Virus record (IMG/VR): IMGVR_UViG_3300043409_001994
Coordinates: 1-21,487 of that record
Source of the DNA: a virus
DNA: 21,487 bases
Direction: 5' to 3' (one strand)
The notes below the pieces were generated by a model. That model was not told the DNA's origin, ran no database searches, and was given only the letters and a program-made list of their open reading frames with translations. Below are positions 8,420 to 16,200 of this stretch, piece by piece (position 1 is the first letter of the stretch; each line of letters starts with the position of its first letter). The position numbers and the translations under genes were made by a program.

Positions 8420-8687
8420 ATCTAATACGATTCCAGTCTACTTCGTCCTGAGACATTGCCCGTCCTTTAACCGCATGGGTTAAAGCAGTTCGTTCGTCAT
8501 ATTTACGAACCCATTTTCCTACAATAAGTGAAAACCGTGTGAAAGGTACTCGTAAAGAAACCCCAGAACCAAAACGGTAATCACCGTCAATTTCTTGAGT
8601 TTCCGCCCGCTCAACCAACACTGGTGGCTTTACTGGGTACCTCATTGGATGCCAATAAAATTTTCCAACACTTCTTGGGTTCGCCAT
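8397..8687 (-). CDS. Hypothetical protein upstream of terminase
   Basis: A 96-aa basic protein of unknown function. The ATG at 8687 (MANPRSVGKFYW) is chosen over a longer frame because AGGA lies five bases upstream and because it does not overlap the previous gene. Its middle (GSGVSLRVPFTRFSLIVGKW) looks like a beta hairpin, and the C-terminus is charged and helical. It sits in a closely spaced run of small genes that feeds into terminase. Confidence 0.65.
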   Translation of the reverse strand: MANPRSVGKFYWHPMRYPVKPPVLVERAETQEIDGDYRFGSGVSLRVPFTRFSLIVGKWVRKYDERTALTHAVKGRAMSQDEVDWNRIRYGAEHDI

Positions 8688-8694
8688 ATGATTC

Positions 8695-8946
8695 CTAACA
8701 AATATGATTTGAGATTTCGTGGTCAAGCACCAGTTCATCACAGTCCTTACATTTAAATACCTTTGGTGGTCTAAAGTTATTTTGTGCTGTGCCACCAACT
8801 GGTACGTCTTCTATTTCAGGTGCATATTCAGTAACAACTTGTGTCTGTGCATAAAGTTCCGGAGGAAACGGCCCTTTAGCTGGTCCAGCTGATTTTGGAA
8901 CCGGGTGCCCTTGTTTTGTTTCTATCCTCTGGATAATCCTTGTCAC
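8695..8946 (-). CDS. Small protein with C-terminal zinc finger
   Basis: An 83-aa protein with a C-terminal zinc-finger-like segment, CKDCDELVLDHEISNHIC, with possible ligands C66, C69, H76 or H81, and C83. The N-terminal 60 residues are Pro-rich and likely flexible. The start codon is GTG and overlaps the stop of the 92-aa gene (GTGA), so translation is probably coupled. Function is unknown; such proteins often bind nucleic acid or host factors, which is not shown here. Confidence 0.65.
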   Translation of the reverse strand: MTRIIQRIETKQGHPVPKSAGPAKGPFPPELYAQTQVVTEYAPEIEDVPVGGTAQNNFRPPKVFKCKDCDELVLDHEISNHIC

Positions 8947-9221
8947 TCTGTGACTTCAGGGGTTTCTACAACAACTTCGGCCACTGCTTCAACTTCTACA
9001 AGAGCTGGTATTGTAGGTGCTGCTTTTTCTACAGTATCCTTTTTCTTTGTCTTAGGTGCTGTAGGTATTGGGGTAGTATTACCAGTCTGTGTAACATAGT
9101 CTGGAAGACGCTTAGCATTAAAAAATTTAGGTAAGTGTTCTTTGCAGAACTCCTGTGAGTGTGCTCCGGGGCTTTTTACAGAATAGAATGACGGATTCTC
9201 ACAATTAGCGCATTTGGCCAT
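8943..9221 (-). CDS. Zinc-ribbon mini-protein, first gene after the lysin region
   Basis: A 92-aa protein with a CxxC...CxxH site at its N-terminus (C4, C7, C26, H29 in MAKCANCENPSFYS ... EFCKEHLPKFF). This layout is common in short actinophage proteins. A long Ala/Val/Glu/Pro-rich tail (VEVEAVAEVVVETPEVTE) follows and is probably unstructured. AAGGA precedes the ATG. It is the first gene of the terminase-proximal run, beyond the oppositely oriented lysin, so a promoter may lie in the 240-bp gap upstream. Confidence 0.7.
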   Translation of the reverse strand: MAKCANCENPSFYSVKSPGAHSQEFCKEHLPKFFNAKRLPDYVTQTGNTTPIPTAPKTKKKDTVEKAAPTIPALVEVEAVAEVVVETPEVTE

Positions 9222-9291
9222 ATTTAGGTCCTTTCAAGGAGTGATTTATTTCACAAGATGTATCTTACACCATAATACACTAGTTTCCGAG

Positions 9292-9345
9292 TTGCTAAGG
9301 GGGTGTATTTACTGCTATTATAGGTTATAGAGGTTCACCCCTCTA
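9292..9345. promoter_or_regulatory. Divergent promoter region between zinc-ribbon gene and lysin
   Basis: This lies in the 240-bp gene-free gap 9222-9461. On the plus strand TTGCTA (9292-9297) and TATTAT (9316-9321) are spaced by 18 bp. The same bases give a perfect TATAAT on the minus strand (9322-9317). Just beside them TAGAGG and CCTCTA (9328-9333, 9340-9345) form an inverted repeat with a 6-base spacer, a possible operator. This is an inference from consensus matches only. Confidence 0.4.
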
Positions 9346-9461
9346 ACACTAACTACGTAACAAAAGAGTTGCAACTAGCCTGGCAGACAGACGCCGGGCT
9401 ATTCTAGTCCAAGTGACAGTTGGATAAGGATCCGGGTTGGCTCTCTAGCCTAGGAGATAGT

Positions 9462-9980
9462 GTGCTTATTAATGAAAAAAAGAAATATATAGCAGTAATA
9501 CTCTCAGTAGTCCTTATAGTATCCGGACTATTTACCAACAGCGCTAATGCTGTTAAAGTTAAGGTTATAAAACCTTGCCTGTCCCCAGTATCTAAATACA
9601 TGCACGCCAAGAAACTGACCCCAGCTCAGGTCTATGACCTATTGAAAATGGTTGGGTTTAAAGGCCATGAATTAAAGGTAGCTTGGGCAGTGGCTATGAA
9701 AGAATCAAACGGTCGCCCATTAGCGCACAACTATAATCCTAATACGGGAGACAACTCGTATGGCATGTTCCAGGTTAACCTCTACGGGGCTCTGAAGGGC
9801 CGTATAAAGCAGTACGGGCTTAAGTCAGCCAATGACCTTAAGGACCCTGTTATCAACGCTCAGATCGCCTACAGGATGTCTTCAAAGGGTAAGAACTGGA
9901 GTCCTTGGCATGCTGATCCAGGTGAGCGTGATCGCCACCTAATTGTAAAGTGGCTTGCACTATACCCGACTAAAGTTTAA
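9462..9980 (+). CDS. Secreted lytic transglycosylase / lysozyme-like endolysin
   Basis: A 172-aa protein, the only plus-strand gene inside the late block. Residues 1-30 are a signal peptide or signal anchor: a KKK patch, the hydrophobic stretch YIAVILSVVLIVSGLF, and an ANA cleavage-type site. Residues about 70-150 have the SLT/lysozyme-like core: AWAVAMKESNGRP with catalytic Glu81, then GDNSYGMFQVN, the conserved 'N-(S/Y)-G-(L/M)-x-Q-(I/V)-N' strand. It would cut peptidoglycan outside the membrane, using host secretion. The frame extends back to a TTG at 9420, but the GTG at 9462 has AGGAG five bases upstream and gives a proper signal peptide. No holin is evident next to it. A virion-associated lysin is an alternative role. 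Confidence 0.85.
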   Translation: MLINEKKKYIAVILSVVLIVSGLFTNSANAVKVKVIKPCLSPVSKYMHAKKLTPAQVYDLLKMVGFKGHELKVAWAVAMKESNGRPLAHNYNPNTGDNSYGMFQVNLYGALKGRIKQYGLKSANDLKDPVINAQIAYRMSSKGKNWSPWHADPGERDRHLIVKWLALYPTKV

Positions 9981-9995
9981 GATTTACTTTTATAA

Positions 9996-10030
9996 ACGGC
10001 TTTCATAGAGCCGTCACTGGGGTCTTTTTA
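9996..10030. terminator. Bidirectional terminator-like hairpin between convergent genes
   Basis: ACGGCT (9996-10001) and AGCCGT (10009-10014) are a perfect 6-bp stem. On the plus strand it is followed, after a few bases, by CTTTTTATT; on the minus strand by TTTATAAAA. It lies in the short gap between the lysin and the convergent 53-aa gene. Confidence 0.55.
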
Positions 10031-10034
10031 TTCA

Positions 10035-10196
10035 TTACATACTTCCTAATGAAATTGTAGCTTGACGAACCTGTTCTTCAGTCATTCCGCCAGAACTATT
10101 TACTCTACTATCATGAAAGTTTTGGTTACGAGTAGCAGGGGGTGGGGTATCTTGTTGTTTTACTTTTTTAATAAGTATTTGCTTTAACTTTTTCAT
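10035..10196 (-). CDS. 53-aa basic hypothetical protein, last of the small-gene run
   Basis: A 53-aa protein: a Lys-rich amphipathic N-terminus (MKKLKQILIKKVKQQ), a Pro-rich link, and a C-terminal helix (GGMTEEQVRQATISLGSM). The ATG lies one base after the stop of the previous gene. A longer frame starting at 10274 would overlap that gene heavily and is not favoured. Function is unknown. Confidence 0.5.
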   Translation of the reverse strand: MKKLKQILIKKVKQQDTPPPATRNQNFHDSRVNSSGGMTEEQVRQATISLGSM

Positions 10197-10197
10197 T

Positions 10198-10437
10198 TTA
10201 ATGGTACCTCTGTCCCAAAGCGCCGCCGGCCCCCATACTAGCCATACCACCAATGTTAAACCCACCACCGCCACCTGAAGGAGTTTGTGCCATACCTAAT
10301 TTATTACCAATATTAGAGAATGATGCTCTACCAGAATCTATTGACATATGTTCCATAGATCCTGTACTAAAATGGCTGTTTCTTCCAGATGAATTTAGTA
10401 ATTTTCCTGTACTCATTTGATAATTACCCCTAGCCAT
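10198..10437 (-). CDS. 79-aa Gly/Ser/Met-rich hypothetical protein
   Basis: A low-complexity protein with a Ser/Gly/Asn-rich first half and a glycine run near the end (PSGGGGGFNIGGMASMG). Its ATG overlaps the stop of the HNH gene as TAATG. No domain is visible. The glycine run resembles one at the N-terminus of the 219-aa protein at 15541-16200, so both may be flexible virion-associated proteins. Confidence 0.5.
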   Translation of the reverse strand: MARGNYQMSTGKLLNSSGRNSHFSTGSMEHMSIDSGRASFSNIGNKLGMAQTPSGGGGGFNIGGMASMGAGGALGQRYH

Positions 10438-10730
10438 TATTTCTTCCCCGCTCTACGCTTGTTCTCTTTAGCAGTGTTCTTACCGTGCTTTAGAGGACGC
10501 AGGTTGCTGGCACTATCATTGTCGTGGTTATTATCTTTATGGTCCACGTCTGTGCCTTTAGGTAGCTTGCCATGCTTCTTTTCATATTTAGCTTTAGCAG
10601 CATTCTTAGAAGTGGTGTGCCACTTACCGGACTTATCCTTGTAGTGCTCAACAATAATTTTGCGACCACCATTAGCAGCAGAGCCTTTGTACTCTTTACC
10701 GCCAGCTACTTCTTTTTTCTTAGTTGCCAT
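10437..10730 (-). CDS. HNH endonuclease-like protein
   Basis: A 97-aa basic protein with an HNH core: DVDHKDNNHDNDSASNLRPL at 61-80, in which H64 is the general base, N76 the central Asn, and the 'SNLRPL' and following 'KHGKN' complete the motif. This is the HNH_3-type spacing seen in phage homing and packaging nucleases. The N-terminal half has a short 'HYKDKSGKWHTTSKNAAKA' strand-helix like an AP2-type or NUMOD DNA-binding piece. Possible roles are a packaging cofactor or a free-standing homing nuclease. Against the latter, the gene is joined to both neighbours by TAATG overlaps, which makes it look resident rather than invasive. Confidence 0.75.
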   Translation of the reverse strand: MATKKKEVAGGKEYKGSAANGGRKIIVEHYKDKSGKWHTTSKNAAKAKYEKKHGKLPKGTDVDHKDNNHDNDSASNLRPLKHGKNTAKENKRRAGKK

Positions 10731-11005
10731 TACTTAGCCCACCTAACTTGTGCATGCAAAGCACATCCCCTACTTTGAACCTTTGTAGTGCATCCCCAAT
10801 CACAAGCCATAACACCAGCATTTTTAGCAGCTTCTAAATGTTGTCTTGCTTCTTCGGGGGTTTTTAATCCGCCAACTTTAGCGTCTCTTTTGGCAGGAGT
10901 AAATCTACGGCCATTACCTGGACCAGGCTGTGCTACTAAGTGGTGTACCGATTTACCACTAGCTAATAAAGCATTACGTTGTTCGTACTCTTCTTGTTCA
11001 TTCAT
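10730..11005 (-). CDS. 91-aa protein with C-terminal zinc site
   Basis: Helical N-terminus, basic Gly/Pro-rich middle, then CDWGCTTKVQSRGCALH with a C68, C72, C81, H84 ligand set. The ATG at 11005 overlaps the TAA of the upstream gene (TAATG). A longer frame from 11017 has no such signal. No known family is recognised. It is one of a run of coupled mini-genes. Confidence 0.6.
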   Translation of the reverse strand: MNEQEEYEQRNALLASGKSVHHLVAQPGPGNGRRFTPAKRDAKVGGLKTPEEARQHLEAAKNAGVMACDWGCTTKVQSRGCALHAQVRWAK

Positions 11006-11283
11006 TAGCAGTCCCATGCCCTTCTTGCTTTGTTTAAGCGACTATTAGGATCTTTAGCCGCTTTAGGAAATTGTTTAGCCTGTCCTGCAGAACGAGCACA
11101 ATAAGACTTACGACGAGCAGCAGACTTCTTAGATTTAGCTGCCTCTTCTTTTTTAACAGGCGGCTTAAGATTATGGCCTTCTTTTTTAGCAGAAGCACGG
11201 CCCGCAGCATTTAACCCACCATTAGGATTTTGGCCCTCTTTACGAGTCCACGCAGCTGATTTTGGTTTTGCTTTAGTTGCCAT
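11005..11283 (-). CDS. DUF6321-like basic protein
   Basis: A 92-aa, strongly basic protein. The pattern SAAWTRKEGQNPNGGLNAAG followed by RRKSYCARSAGQ and DPNSRLNKARRAWDC matches, from memory, the DUF6321 proteins known from T4-like cyanophages. In these, 'W-x-R-K-E-G-x-N-P-x-GGLN-x-x-G' and 'RR-K-S-(F/Y)-C-A-R' are hallmarks. Function is not known. AAGGA seven bases before the ATG at 11283 sets the start; it overlaps the previous gene by 11 bases. Confidence 0.7.
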   Translation of the reverse strand: MATKAKPKSAAWTRKEGQNPNGGLNAAGRASAKKEGHNLKPPVKKEEAAKSKKSAARRKSYCARSAGQAKQFPKAAKDPNSRLNKARRAWDC

Positions 11284-11461
11284 AAACAGATCCTTTACAT
11301 ACTGGGCAAGGTCGTACATCATTTACATATCCAAATTTATAACTAGATTTACCGGATCCATGCGGACCAAATGCAGAACACACTGTACGAGTGGTAGGAA
11401 TATCTTCAGTAGTTGGGGTTTGGTGAGCCGCACCCATTGAAAACTCAAAGTTGCTATCCAT
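11273..11461 (-). CDS. 62-aa Cys-containing mini-protein
   Basis: Unknown protein with C29 and a C-terminal CPVC knuckle (C52, C55). GGAAGG about nine bases upstream and an 8-base overlap with the previous gene support the ATG at 11461 rather than the longer frame from 11581. It contains GPHGSGKSS, which looks like a P-loop, but the protein is too short to be an NTPase. Confidence 0.5.
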   Translation of the reverse strand: MDSNFEFSMGAAHQTPTTEDIPTTRTVCSAFGPHGSGKSSYKFGYVNDVRPCPVCKGSVYGN

Positions 11462-11666
11462 AAATGTCTTTCCTTCCCGCCTGTGAATCGTTAGCTGAAT
11501 TATAACACTTATGGCTATCTGCTTTGCGTTGTCCCTGGTTTTGTTTTTTACGCCCACCAAGTTCACTATGGGTCCAACCACAGCCCATACAGTTCCAGGA
11601 ATGTGACCCTAGACCATTTATTTGGCCATTGGATCTATAGTTAGTAAGGTTTGGTTCGCTTGCCAT
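11454..11666 (-). CDS. 70-aa protein with CxxC and HxC motifs
   Basis: Unknown protein with a possible zinc site at C26, C29 (WNCMGCGW) and H52, C54 (DSHKC). Its ATG overlaps the stop of the 57-aa gene as TAATG. It is rich in Gly, Asn, Ser and Gln outside the site. It belongs to the coupled run of mini-genes. Confidence 0.5.
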   Translation of the reverse strand: MASEPNLTNYRSNGQINGLGSHSWNCMGCGWTHSELGGRKKQNQGQRKADSHKCYNSANDSQAGRKDIYG

Positions 11667-11839
11667 TAGTTATTGCTACCTGATGACCGGCCAAACTTTT
11701 GATTAGTAATAGCATTATCCCCTGGGCCTTCATAAGACTCATTGGTTAAGTATTCCTTTGCCTCGCGTGCACGCCTATGCAAGGTATACCCCTCTTGTTT
11801 AGGCTTAGGTTGGTCAAAGAAAATGTCTTTCCTAGACAT
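11666..11839 (-). CDS. 57-aa hypothetical protein
   Basis: A short polar protein (MSRKDIFFDQPKPKQEGYTL...), read directly from the sequence. Both ends are TAATG overlaps: its ATG overlaps the stop of the 1233-aa gene, and its stop overlaps the next ATG. That double coupling is the main support. No domain is recognised. Confidence 0.6.
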   Translation of the reverse strand: MSRKDIFFDQPKPKQEGYTLHRRAREAKEYLTNESYEGPGDNAITNQKFGRSSGSNN

Positions 11840-14800
11840 TAGTACTCTAACTTATTAGTGTCTGCTATAGCCTTTGTAGAACCGGAATCAAACTTAACAT
11901 GAGTTTTACCGCTTCCATCATGATTTGAACTGTATCCAAGTACAGTACCTGTTCCATGCTGCTTGTGTGTAACAGCTGCTCCTCTAGTAGACGGTGTGAA
12001 ACGAGATAGTTCTTGGTTCTTAGTTGTCTTACCTTGTTTATCTGTAACGTGAGTGTGAATGTTATCTCCAGTAAAGGTCTTTTCTTTCTCACCAAATTTA
12101 ACAGTTGCTGTAGTTTGTCCAGTACCGCCAATAACAAGTCCGTGGGAAACAACTGTTCCTACACCGTGCTTTGGATGGTAAACAAATTCACCAGGTGTGA
12201 ACATCTTAGGTGTAGCTGCTTTTACCTTTTCAGCAGCAGTTCTTGCAATTTTACGAGCACCCTTAACACCATATTTACCTGCTTTGGTTTTAAGCGCAGC
12301 TTCTTCGTCATTTGGAAGACGATTGCCTTGAGACATAATATATCCGCCAGATGCCAGTTCTCGGGAATCACCCTTTTCAACAGTTACTCCAGCAGTAGTA
12401 GAACCTTCTGGTCTAATTACAGATGTAGCAGGTGCTACTGGAGCATCTGGATCAGTTACACCGCCTGCGGGTATATCACTGTTACGTGGCCACGCAGAAC
12501 TTGGGCCAGCGGGTGCAGGTACACCACTGTTTTCTAAATCAGCAACAAGAGTATTAGTAATTTCTTCATGTTTCTTTCGGCTTGCACCTTTAATAGGTGA
12601 TCTAGCAGCCGGTTCAAATCCTAGATCATTATCTTCACCAGCATAAAGGTCTTTTCTAGTTTGAGTTAAGCTCTTTCCCTTTTCAACGGCTGCACGAATA
12701 ACCTCTCCCTCATGTATAGCACCTGTTGGAATACTATGCTTTTCAAGTAAAGTAATTTGTTTTCCTGTTTGTGGATGAGTTACTCCAGGGGTTGGATGCC
12801 AACCTTGATGTCCTGTAAATGCTATAAATGTTCCAGGTTCTTTAGGATTTGGTATTCCACCTTTAAATATGTGGCTTCCTTCTAAAGTACCTTTACCACC
12901 TGGTAGTGGATGATCAGGGTGATTAACTTCTGATAAAGGAACAAGTGCGCCATTTTTTGCACGAAAGTGTACTTTATCTGCATCAAGTCGATTATCACCA
13001 GAATCATCCATGCTATAAGTAATACCCGTTCCTGGATTTTTGGTAGCATGAAATTTTTCTTCAGCTTTAAGATCGTCGTGCATACCTTGAATTGCTGTAA
13101 TATTTGTTGGAGAGTTGCGTGGCCCACCCGCAACTGTGTCTAGTCTTTCCTCAGCAGCATCAGATATGCCTCCCGTTTTGTGAAGAACAAAAGCTTTAGC
13201 TCTATGCTGGCGCATACCTGTTCCTGTCATAATGTCAGGATTATCTAGGTCCCCAGCATTTTTTATAACTCCGCCTTCTTCTTCAGGCCGCATAGCCATG
13301 TCCATAGCAGTATTTTCAACTTCTTTGGAATATGTAGTATCTTCGTAATCATCGCCAAGTTTTGCCGCAAATTTTGCTTTACGAGCTGCATCTGCGGTAA
13401 TTTGATACTCATCACGTCCAGCAGTAGCACCAGTTGGTCTACCGCCAGGGTCTAAAACTCCTGCTTTCTTTTTTGCGTTCTTAGCTTTACCTGGTACTAC
13501 AGAAGTACTTTTTTGTGCTTGTTTAAAACGTTCATCATCTGAAAGAGGCTTACCGTCAGCACTCTTTACTACTTCAGCATATGTAACAGCTTCTCCTCCA
13601 GGAGCAGAAGTATCTTCAAATGCACGCATTGGAATAACATTTCCAGATTTAGTTGGAACTGTTCTACCATTATCTATAACAGCTTTAGGTACTCTATCTA
13701 TACGTCCTTCTACAACCTTTGTCTTAGGACCTCGCATTTGCGTGCTAACACCTTGTTCTAGGATATCAGTGCCCGCCTGTGCACGACGCCCACGTTCTGC
13801 ACCAGCAGTACCGCTAGCATCTGGTTCAGAACCAATGTTTGGTACAGGCTCTTCTAATCTTTCTATTTTAAGATTTTTTGGTACTGGAACTTCACGCATA
13901 GTGGTGCTGTTAGGAGAATTAGGATCATCGTACGCAGGTTTTACATTACCCTGCTCATCAAGAGGATCTTCATACTCTGTTTTAAAGTTAGGACCGCGAT
14001 CTACTTCGTCAGGAATTACATTTCCTTCAGCATCCAAGCGTTTTTCTTTACGTGGACCACGTGTCCTATTAAGTTTCTTTTGCTTCTTTTCATATTCTAA
14101 TGCAGCTTTACGTGTAGATTGCTCACGTTCATTTTCAGCACGATCTCTTGGAGTATCAATAACTTTGTATGTAGACTCTTCATCTGCTGCTTGCCATTCT
14201 TCTGAATCAGGATCAAGTTCTATTGATTCTGCTTGATTAGTAGGACTAGTAGGACGTTTGTCAACGTAATTATCTTGATACTCTGCTGGGTTAGCCTCAT
14301 CCGCTTTTGTTGAAAGTCCAGAAGTATCAGAAAGACCTGCCTCACCCTCTTGCGATGCTAGTTCAGCTGCTGTAGAAACAACAGAAGAAACTCCTTCGGA
14401 CTTACCAAAAGAACTTTCCGCTTTTATACGTGCTTCTGGATTATCTTGTTTTGGTCCTAGCTGGGCATTAATAAGTTCTTCTTTTGTTTTTGCTGGTGTT
14501 GTAGAAGCAGGAATAGGTGACTCATAAGGGGTTCCGTTTTTTATTGCGTCTTCTTGAGTTTTACCAAGTTTAGAACGACCACTGGTAATTCCTTCAAGAT
14601 CAGCGTCAAAGGTAGAAGGAGCTACTTGTTCTTTAATTGCTACATTTTTTCCTGCTGGTTCCCAAGTCTTAGAGGTTTTAGTATAAGATTTACCATTAAC
14701 AGTATATGTTGTTTCTCTATCTGGTCCTGGTTTAAGTACAGGCCTTTTTTGTTTATCTAATTTTGCTTTAAAATATGTGTCACCCGTTGGTCGTACAGAA

Positions 14801-15540
14801 GATGCTGCAGTTGCTGCTTCTGCTTCCCTATCTGCTAAATCATAAGTAACACCATTTTTTACACGTGTTGTAGAACCGCTAGCTTCTTCTTTAGCATTAA
14901 TTTCTGATTCGTTAGCTAGTAAAGTATTGCGCTCAGTTTCTTGAGCAAATTCAACACGCCGCTTAGCTTCTCTTTCTGCTTTTCCTGGATCCATTGCATT
15001 AGCAGCATCTTCTGCAGAAATAAAAGGCCCTTGTAATGGTTTTCCTGCTTTACCTTTTGGACGACGTGTTGGTGCTGGGTGTGTGCCCGCAATTACGGGT
15101 GCGGGGCGACCAATTTTAGTTTCTGGTTTTTCATAGGCTTCGCCTTCAGCGTTAACTCGCATGTCAGTAGTTGCTAAATTTTTACGGGCTTCTTCAAGTC
15201 TATCTTTAATTCTAGTGGGGTTGCCACCTGTAGTACGAATTCTATTAGCTTTTCTATTTGCTAATCGTGACAGTGCAATTGGTTTACGACCACCAGCATT
15301 TTGCTCAGGACTTTGTTTTAACCCGTAAGTTTCAGCAGCATTATCTTCAAGTACCATACCTGCTGCACCCCCAACCATAATGCCATCAGCATCTTTTGTT
15401 GCAGGAACTGAGGGAACTCTTGCAGCTTTAGATGGGGTAGCTGGTACAACCGGTGCACTGGAAGTTTGGGTAAAAGCTGTGCTTGTGTCAGAGTCTAAAG
15501 CTTCTCTTATTTTTGTTATTTGTGTGTCAAATTGTCCCAT
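11839..15540 (-). CDS. Very large low-complexity protein with two C-terminal SH3/Tudor-like repeats
   Basis: A 1233-aa protein, the largest in the window. Most of it is charged and disorder-prone (Lys, Glu, Asp, Pro, Thr, Ala), with a more ordered region around residues 840-980 (KVHFRAKNGALVPLSEVNHP; FIAFTGHQGWHPTPGV). The C-terminus holds two related units at about 1117-1160 and 1186-1233. The first has YHPKHGVGTV followed by TATVKF; the second has THKQHGTGTV followed by THVKFD. Each resembles the small barrel seen at the C-terminus of UvrD/PcrA helicases and the CarD/Mfd RNA-polymerase-binding domain. Inference: a virion-internal or host-interaction protein that binds DNA or RNA polymerase. 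It starts directly after the stop of the 219-aa gene (TAA then ATG). Confidence 0.75.
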   Translation of the reverse strand: MGQFDTQITKIREALDSDTSTAFTQTSSAPVVPATPSKAARVPSVPATKDADGIMVGGAAGMVLEDNAAETYGLKQSPEQNAGGRKPIALSRLANRKANRIRTTGGNPTRIKDRLEEARKNLATTDMRVNAEGEAYEKPETKIGRPAPVIAGTHPAPTRRPKGKAGKPLQGPFISAEDAANAMDPGKAEREAKRRVEFAQETERNTLLANESEINAKEEASGSTTRVKNGVTYDLADREAEAATAASSVRPTGDTYFKAKLDKQKRPVLKPGPDRETTYTVNGKSYTKTSKTWEPAGKNVAIKEQVAPSTFDADLEGITSGRSKLGKTQEDAIKNGTPYESPIPASTTPAKTKEELINAQLGPKQDNPEARIKAESSFGKSEGVSSVVSTAAELASQEGEAGLSDTSGLSTKADEANPAEYQDNYVDKRPTSPTNQAESIELDPDSEEWQAADEESTYKVIDTPRDRAENEREQSTRKAALEYEKKQKKLNRTRGPRKEKRLDAEGNVIPDEVDRGPNFKTEYEDPLDEQGNVKPAYDDPNSPNSTTMREVPVPKNLKIERLEEPVPNIGSEPDASGTAGAERGRRAQAGTDILEQGVSTQMRGPKTKVVEGRIDRVPKAVIDNGRTVPTKSGNVIPMRAFEDTSAPGGEAVTYAEVVKSADGKPLSDDERFKQAQKSTSVVPGKAKNAKKKAGVLDPGGRPTGATAGRDEYQITADAARKAKFAAKLGDDYEDTTYSKEVENTAMDMAMRPEEEGGVIKNAGDLDNPDIMTGTGMRQHRAKAFVLHKTGGISDAAEERLDTVAGGPRNSPTNITAIQGMHDDLKAEEKFHATKNPGTGITYSMDDSGDNRLDADKVHFRAKNGALVPLSEVNHPDHPLPGGKGTLEGSHIFKGGIPNPKEPGTFIAFTGHQGWHPTPGVTHPQTGKQITLLEKHSIPTGAIHEGEVIRAAVEKGKSLTQTRKDLYAGEDNDLGFEPAARSPIKGASRKKHEEITNTLVADLENSGVPAPAGPSSAWPRNSDIPAGGVTDPDAPVAPATSVIRPEGSTTAGVTVEKGDSRELASGGYIMSQGNRLPNDEEAALKTKAGKYGVKGARKIARTAAEKVKAATPKMFTPGEFVYHPKHGVGTVVSHGLVIGGTGQTTATVKFGEKEKTFTGDNIHTHVTDKQGKTTKNQELSRFTPSTRGAAVTHKQHGTGTVLGYSSNHDGSGKTHVKFDSGSTKAIADTNKLEY

Positions 15541-16200
15541 TTACTTAATCTCCGGTTTCGGTAACTTATCTAGATTGCTGTTTACTCTTTTAATATCTTT
15601 TTCACTCACATCATCTACGGCACCTGGGTTAATGTTAGGATTTCTCTTTCTGTAAGCGCTACTATATTCTGCTGCTTCTTCAGGATGAATAAATCCTTTA
15701 TTAAGAGCATCTTGAGTATCGTTAAGGCCCCAATTCTTACCTTTAGGTTGTTTTGGCTTTCGAGTATTGCTTCTTCCACTAATTTCAATAGCTTGGTTAA
15801 TACCACCAATACCAGGACCAATTTCCATCAATCCACCAGAAGCAAATCTTGCACTAGCTTTTATATAATGATCAGCGGTAACAGGGTCTTTGTAATATTT
15901 TTGTGTTACTGGATGAGGTTTAATTAAAGGATTTGACCTATCTGGGTGATTCTTAGGCAACTCCTTTAAAGCACCCTTAGAAAAATGTAAAGTGGGTAAA
16001 AATGAATTCTTTGCTTTGTGGTCAAATATTGCTGTTTCAGTAGCAACTCTTACTTGGCCTTGATGAGTAGCAAGATCTTTTCTATTTTGATTAACTTGTG
16101 CGTAGGCTTGATTTTGAAGAATAAAATTTAAGAAGGTTTTAAACCCGCCGCCACCGCCACCTGAAGGCTGCACTATATTTGATCCGCCGCTTAAGTTCAT
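15541..16200 (-). CDS. 219-aa hypothetical protein
   Basis: Unknown protein with a Gly-rich N-terminus (PSGGGGGGFKTFLNFILQN), a charged middle, and a basic C-terminal half rich in Asn, Lys and Pro. The ATG overlaps the preceding stop (ATGA) and its TAA abuts the ATG of the 1233-aa gene, so the three genes are one translational unit. A minor virion or assembly protein is possible but not shown. Confidence 0.6.
   Translation of the reverse strand: MNLSGGSNIVQPSGGGGGGFKTFLNFILQNQAYAQVNQNRKDLATHQGQVRVATETAIFDHKAKNSFLPTLHFSKGALKELPKNHPDRSNPLIKPHPVTQKYYKDPVTADHYIKASARFASGGLMEIGPGIGGINQAIEISGRSNTRKPKQPKGKNWGLNDTQDALNKGFIHPEEAAEYSSAYRKRNPNINPGAVDDVSEKDIKRVNSNLDKLPKPEIK

Noticed and set aside
10437-10730. 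HNH gene as a recently inserted homing element
   Set aside because: TAATG coupling on both sides and no split neighbouring gene argue for a resident gene.
11345-11375. Walker A look-alike GPHGSGKSS in the 62-aa protein
   Set aside because: The protein is far too short for an ATPase core and has no Walker B; the match is likely chance in a Gly/Ser-rich stretch.
12013-12537. Long plus-strand open frame (174 codons) antisense to the 1233-aa gene
   Set aside because: Cys/Ser/Phe-rich composition with no ribosome-binding site or domain; it is a shadow of the biased codons of the opposite strand. The same holds for the plus frames at 13742-14236 and 4171-4488.
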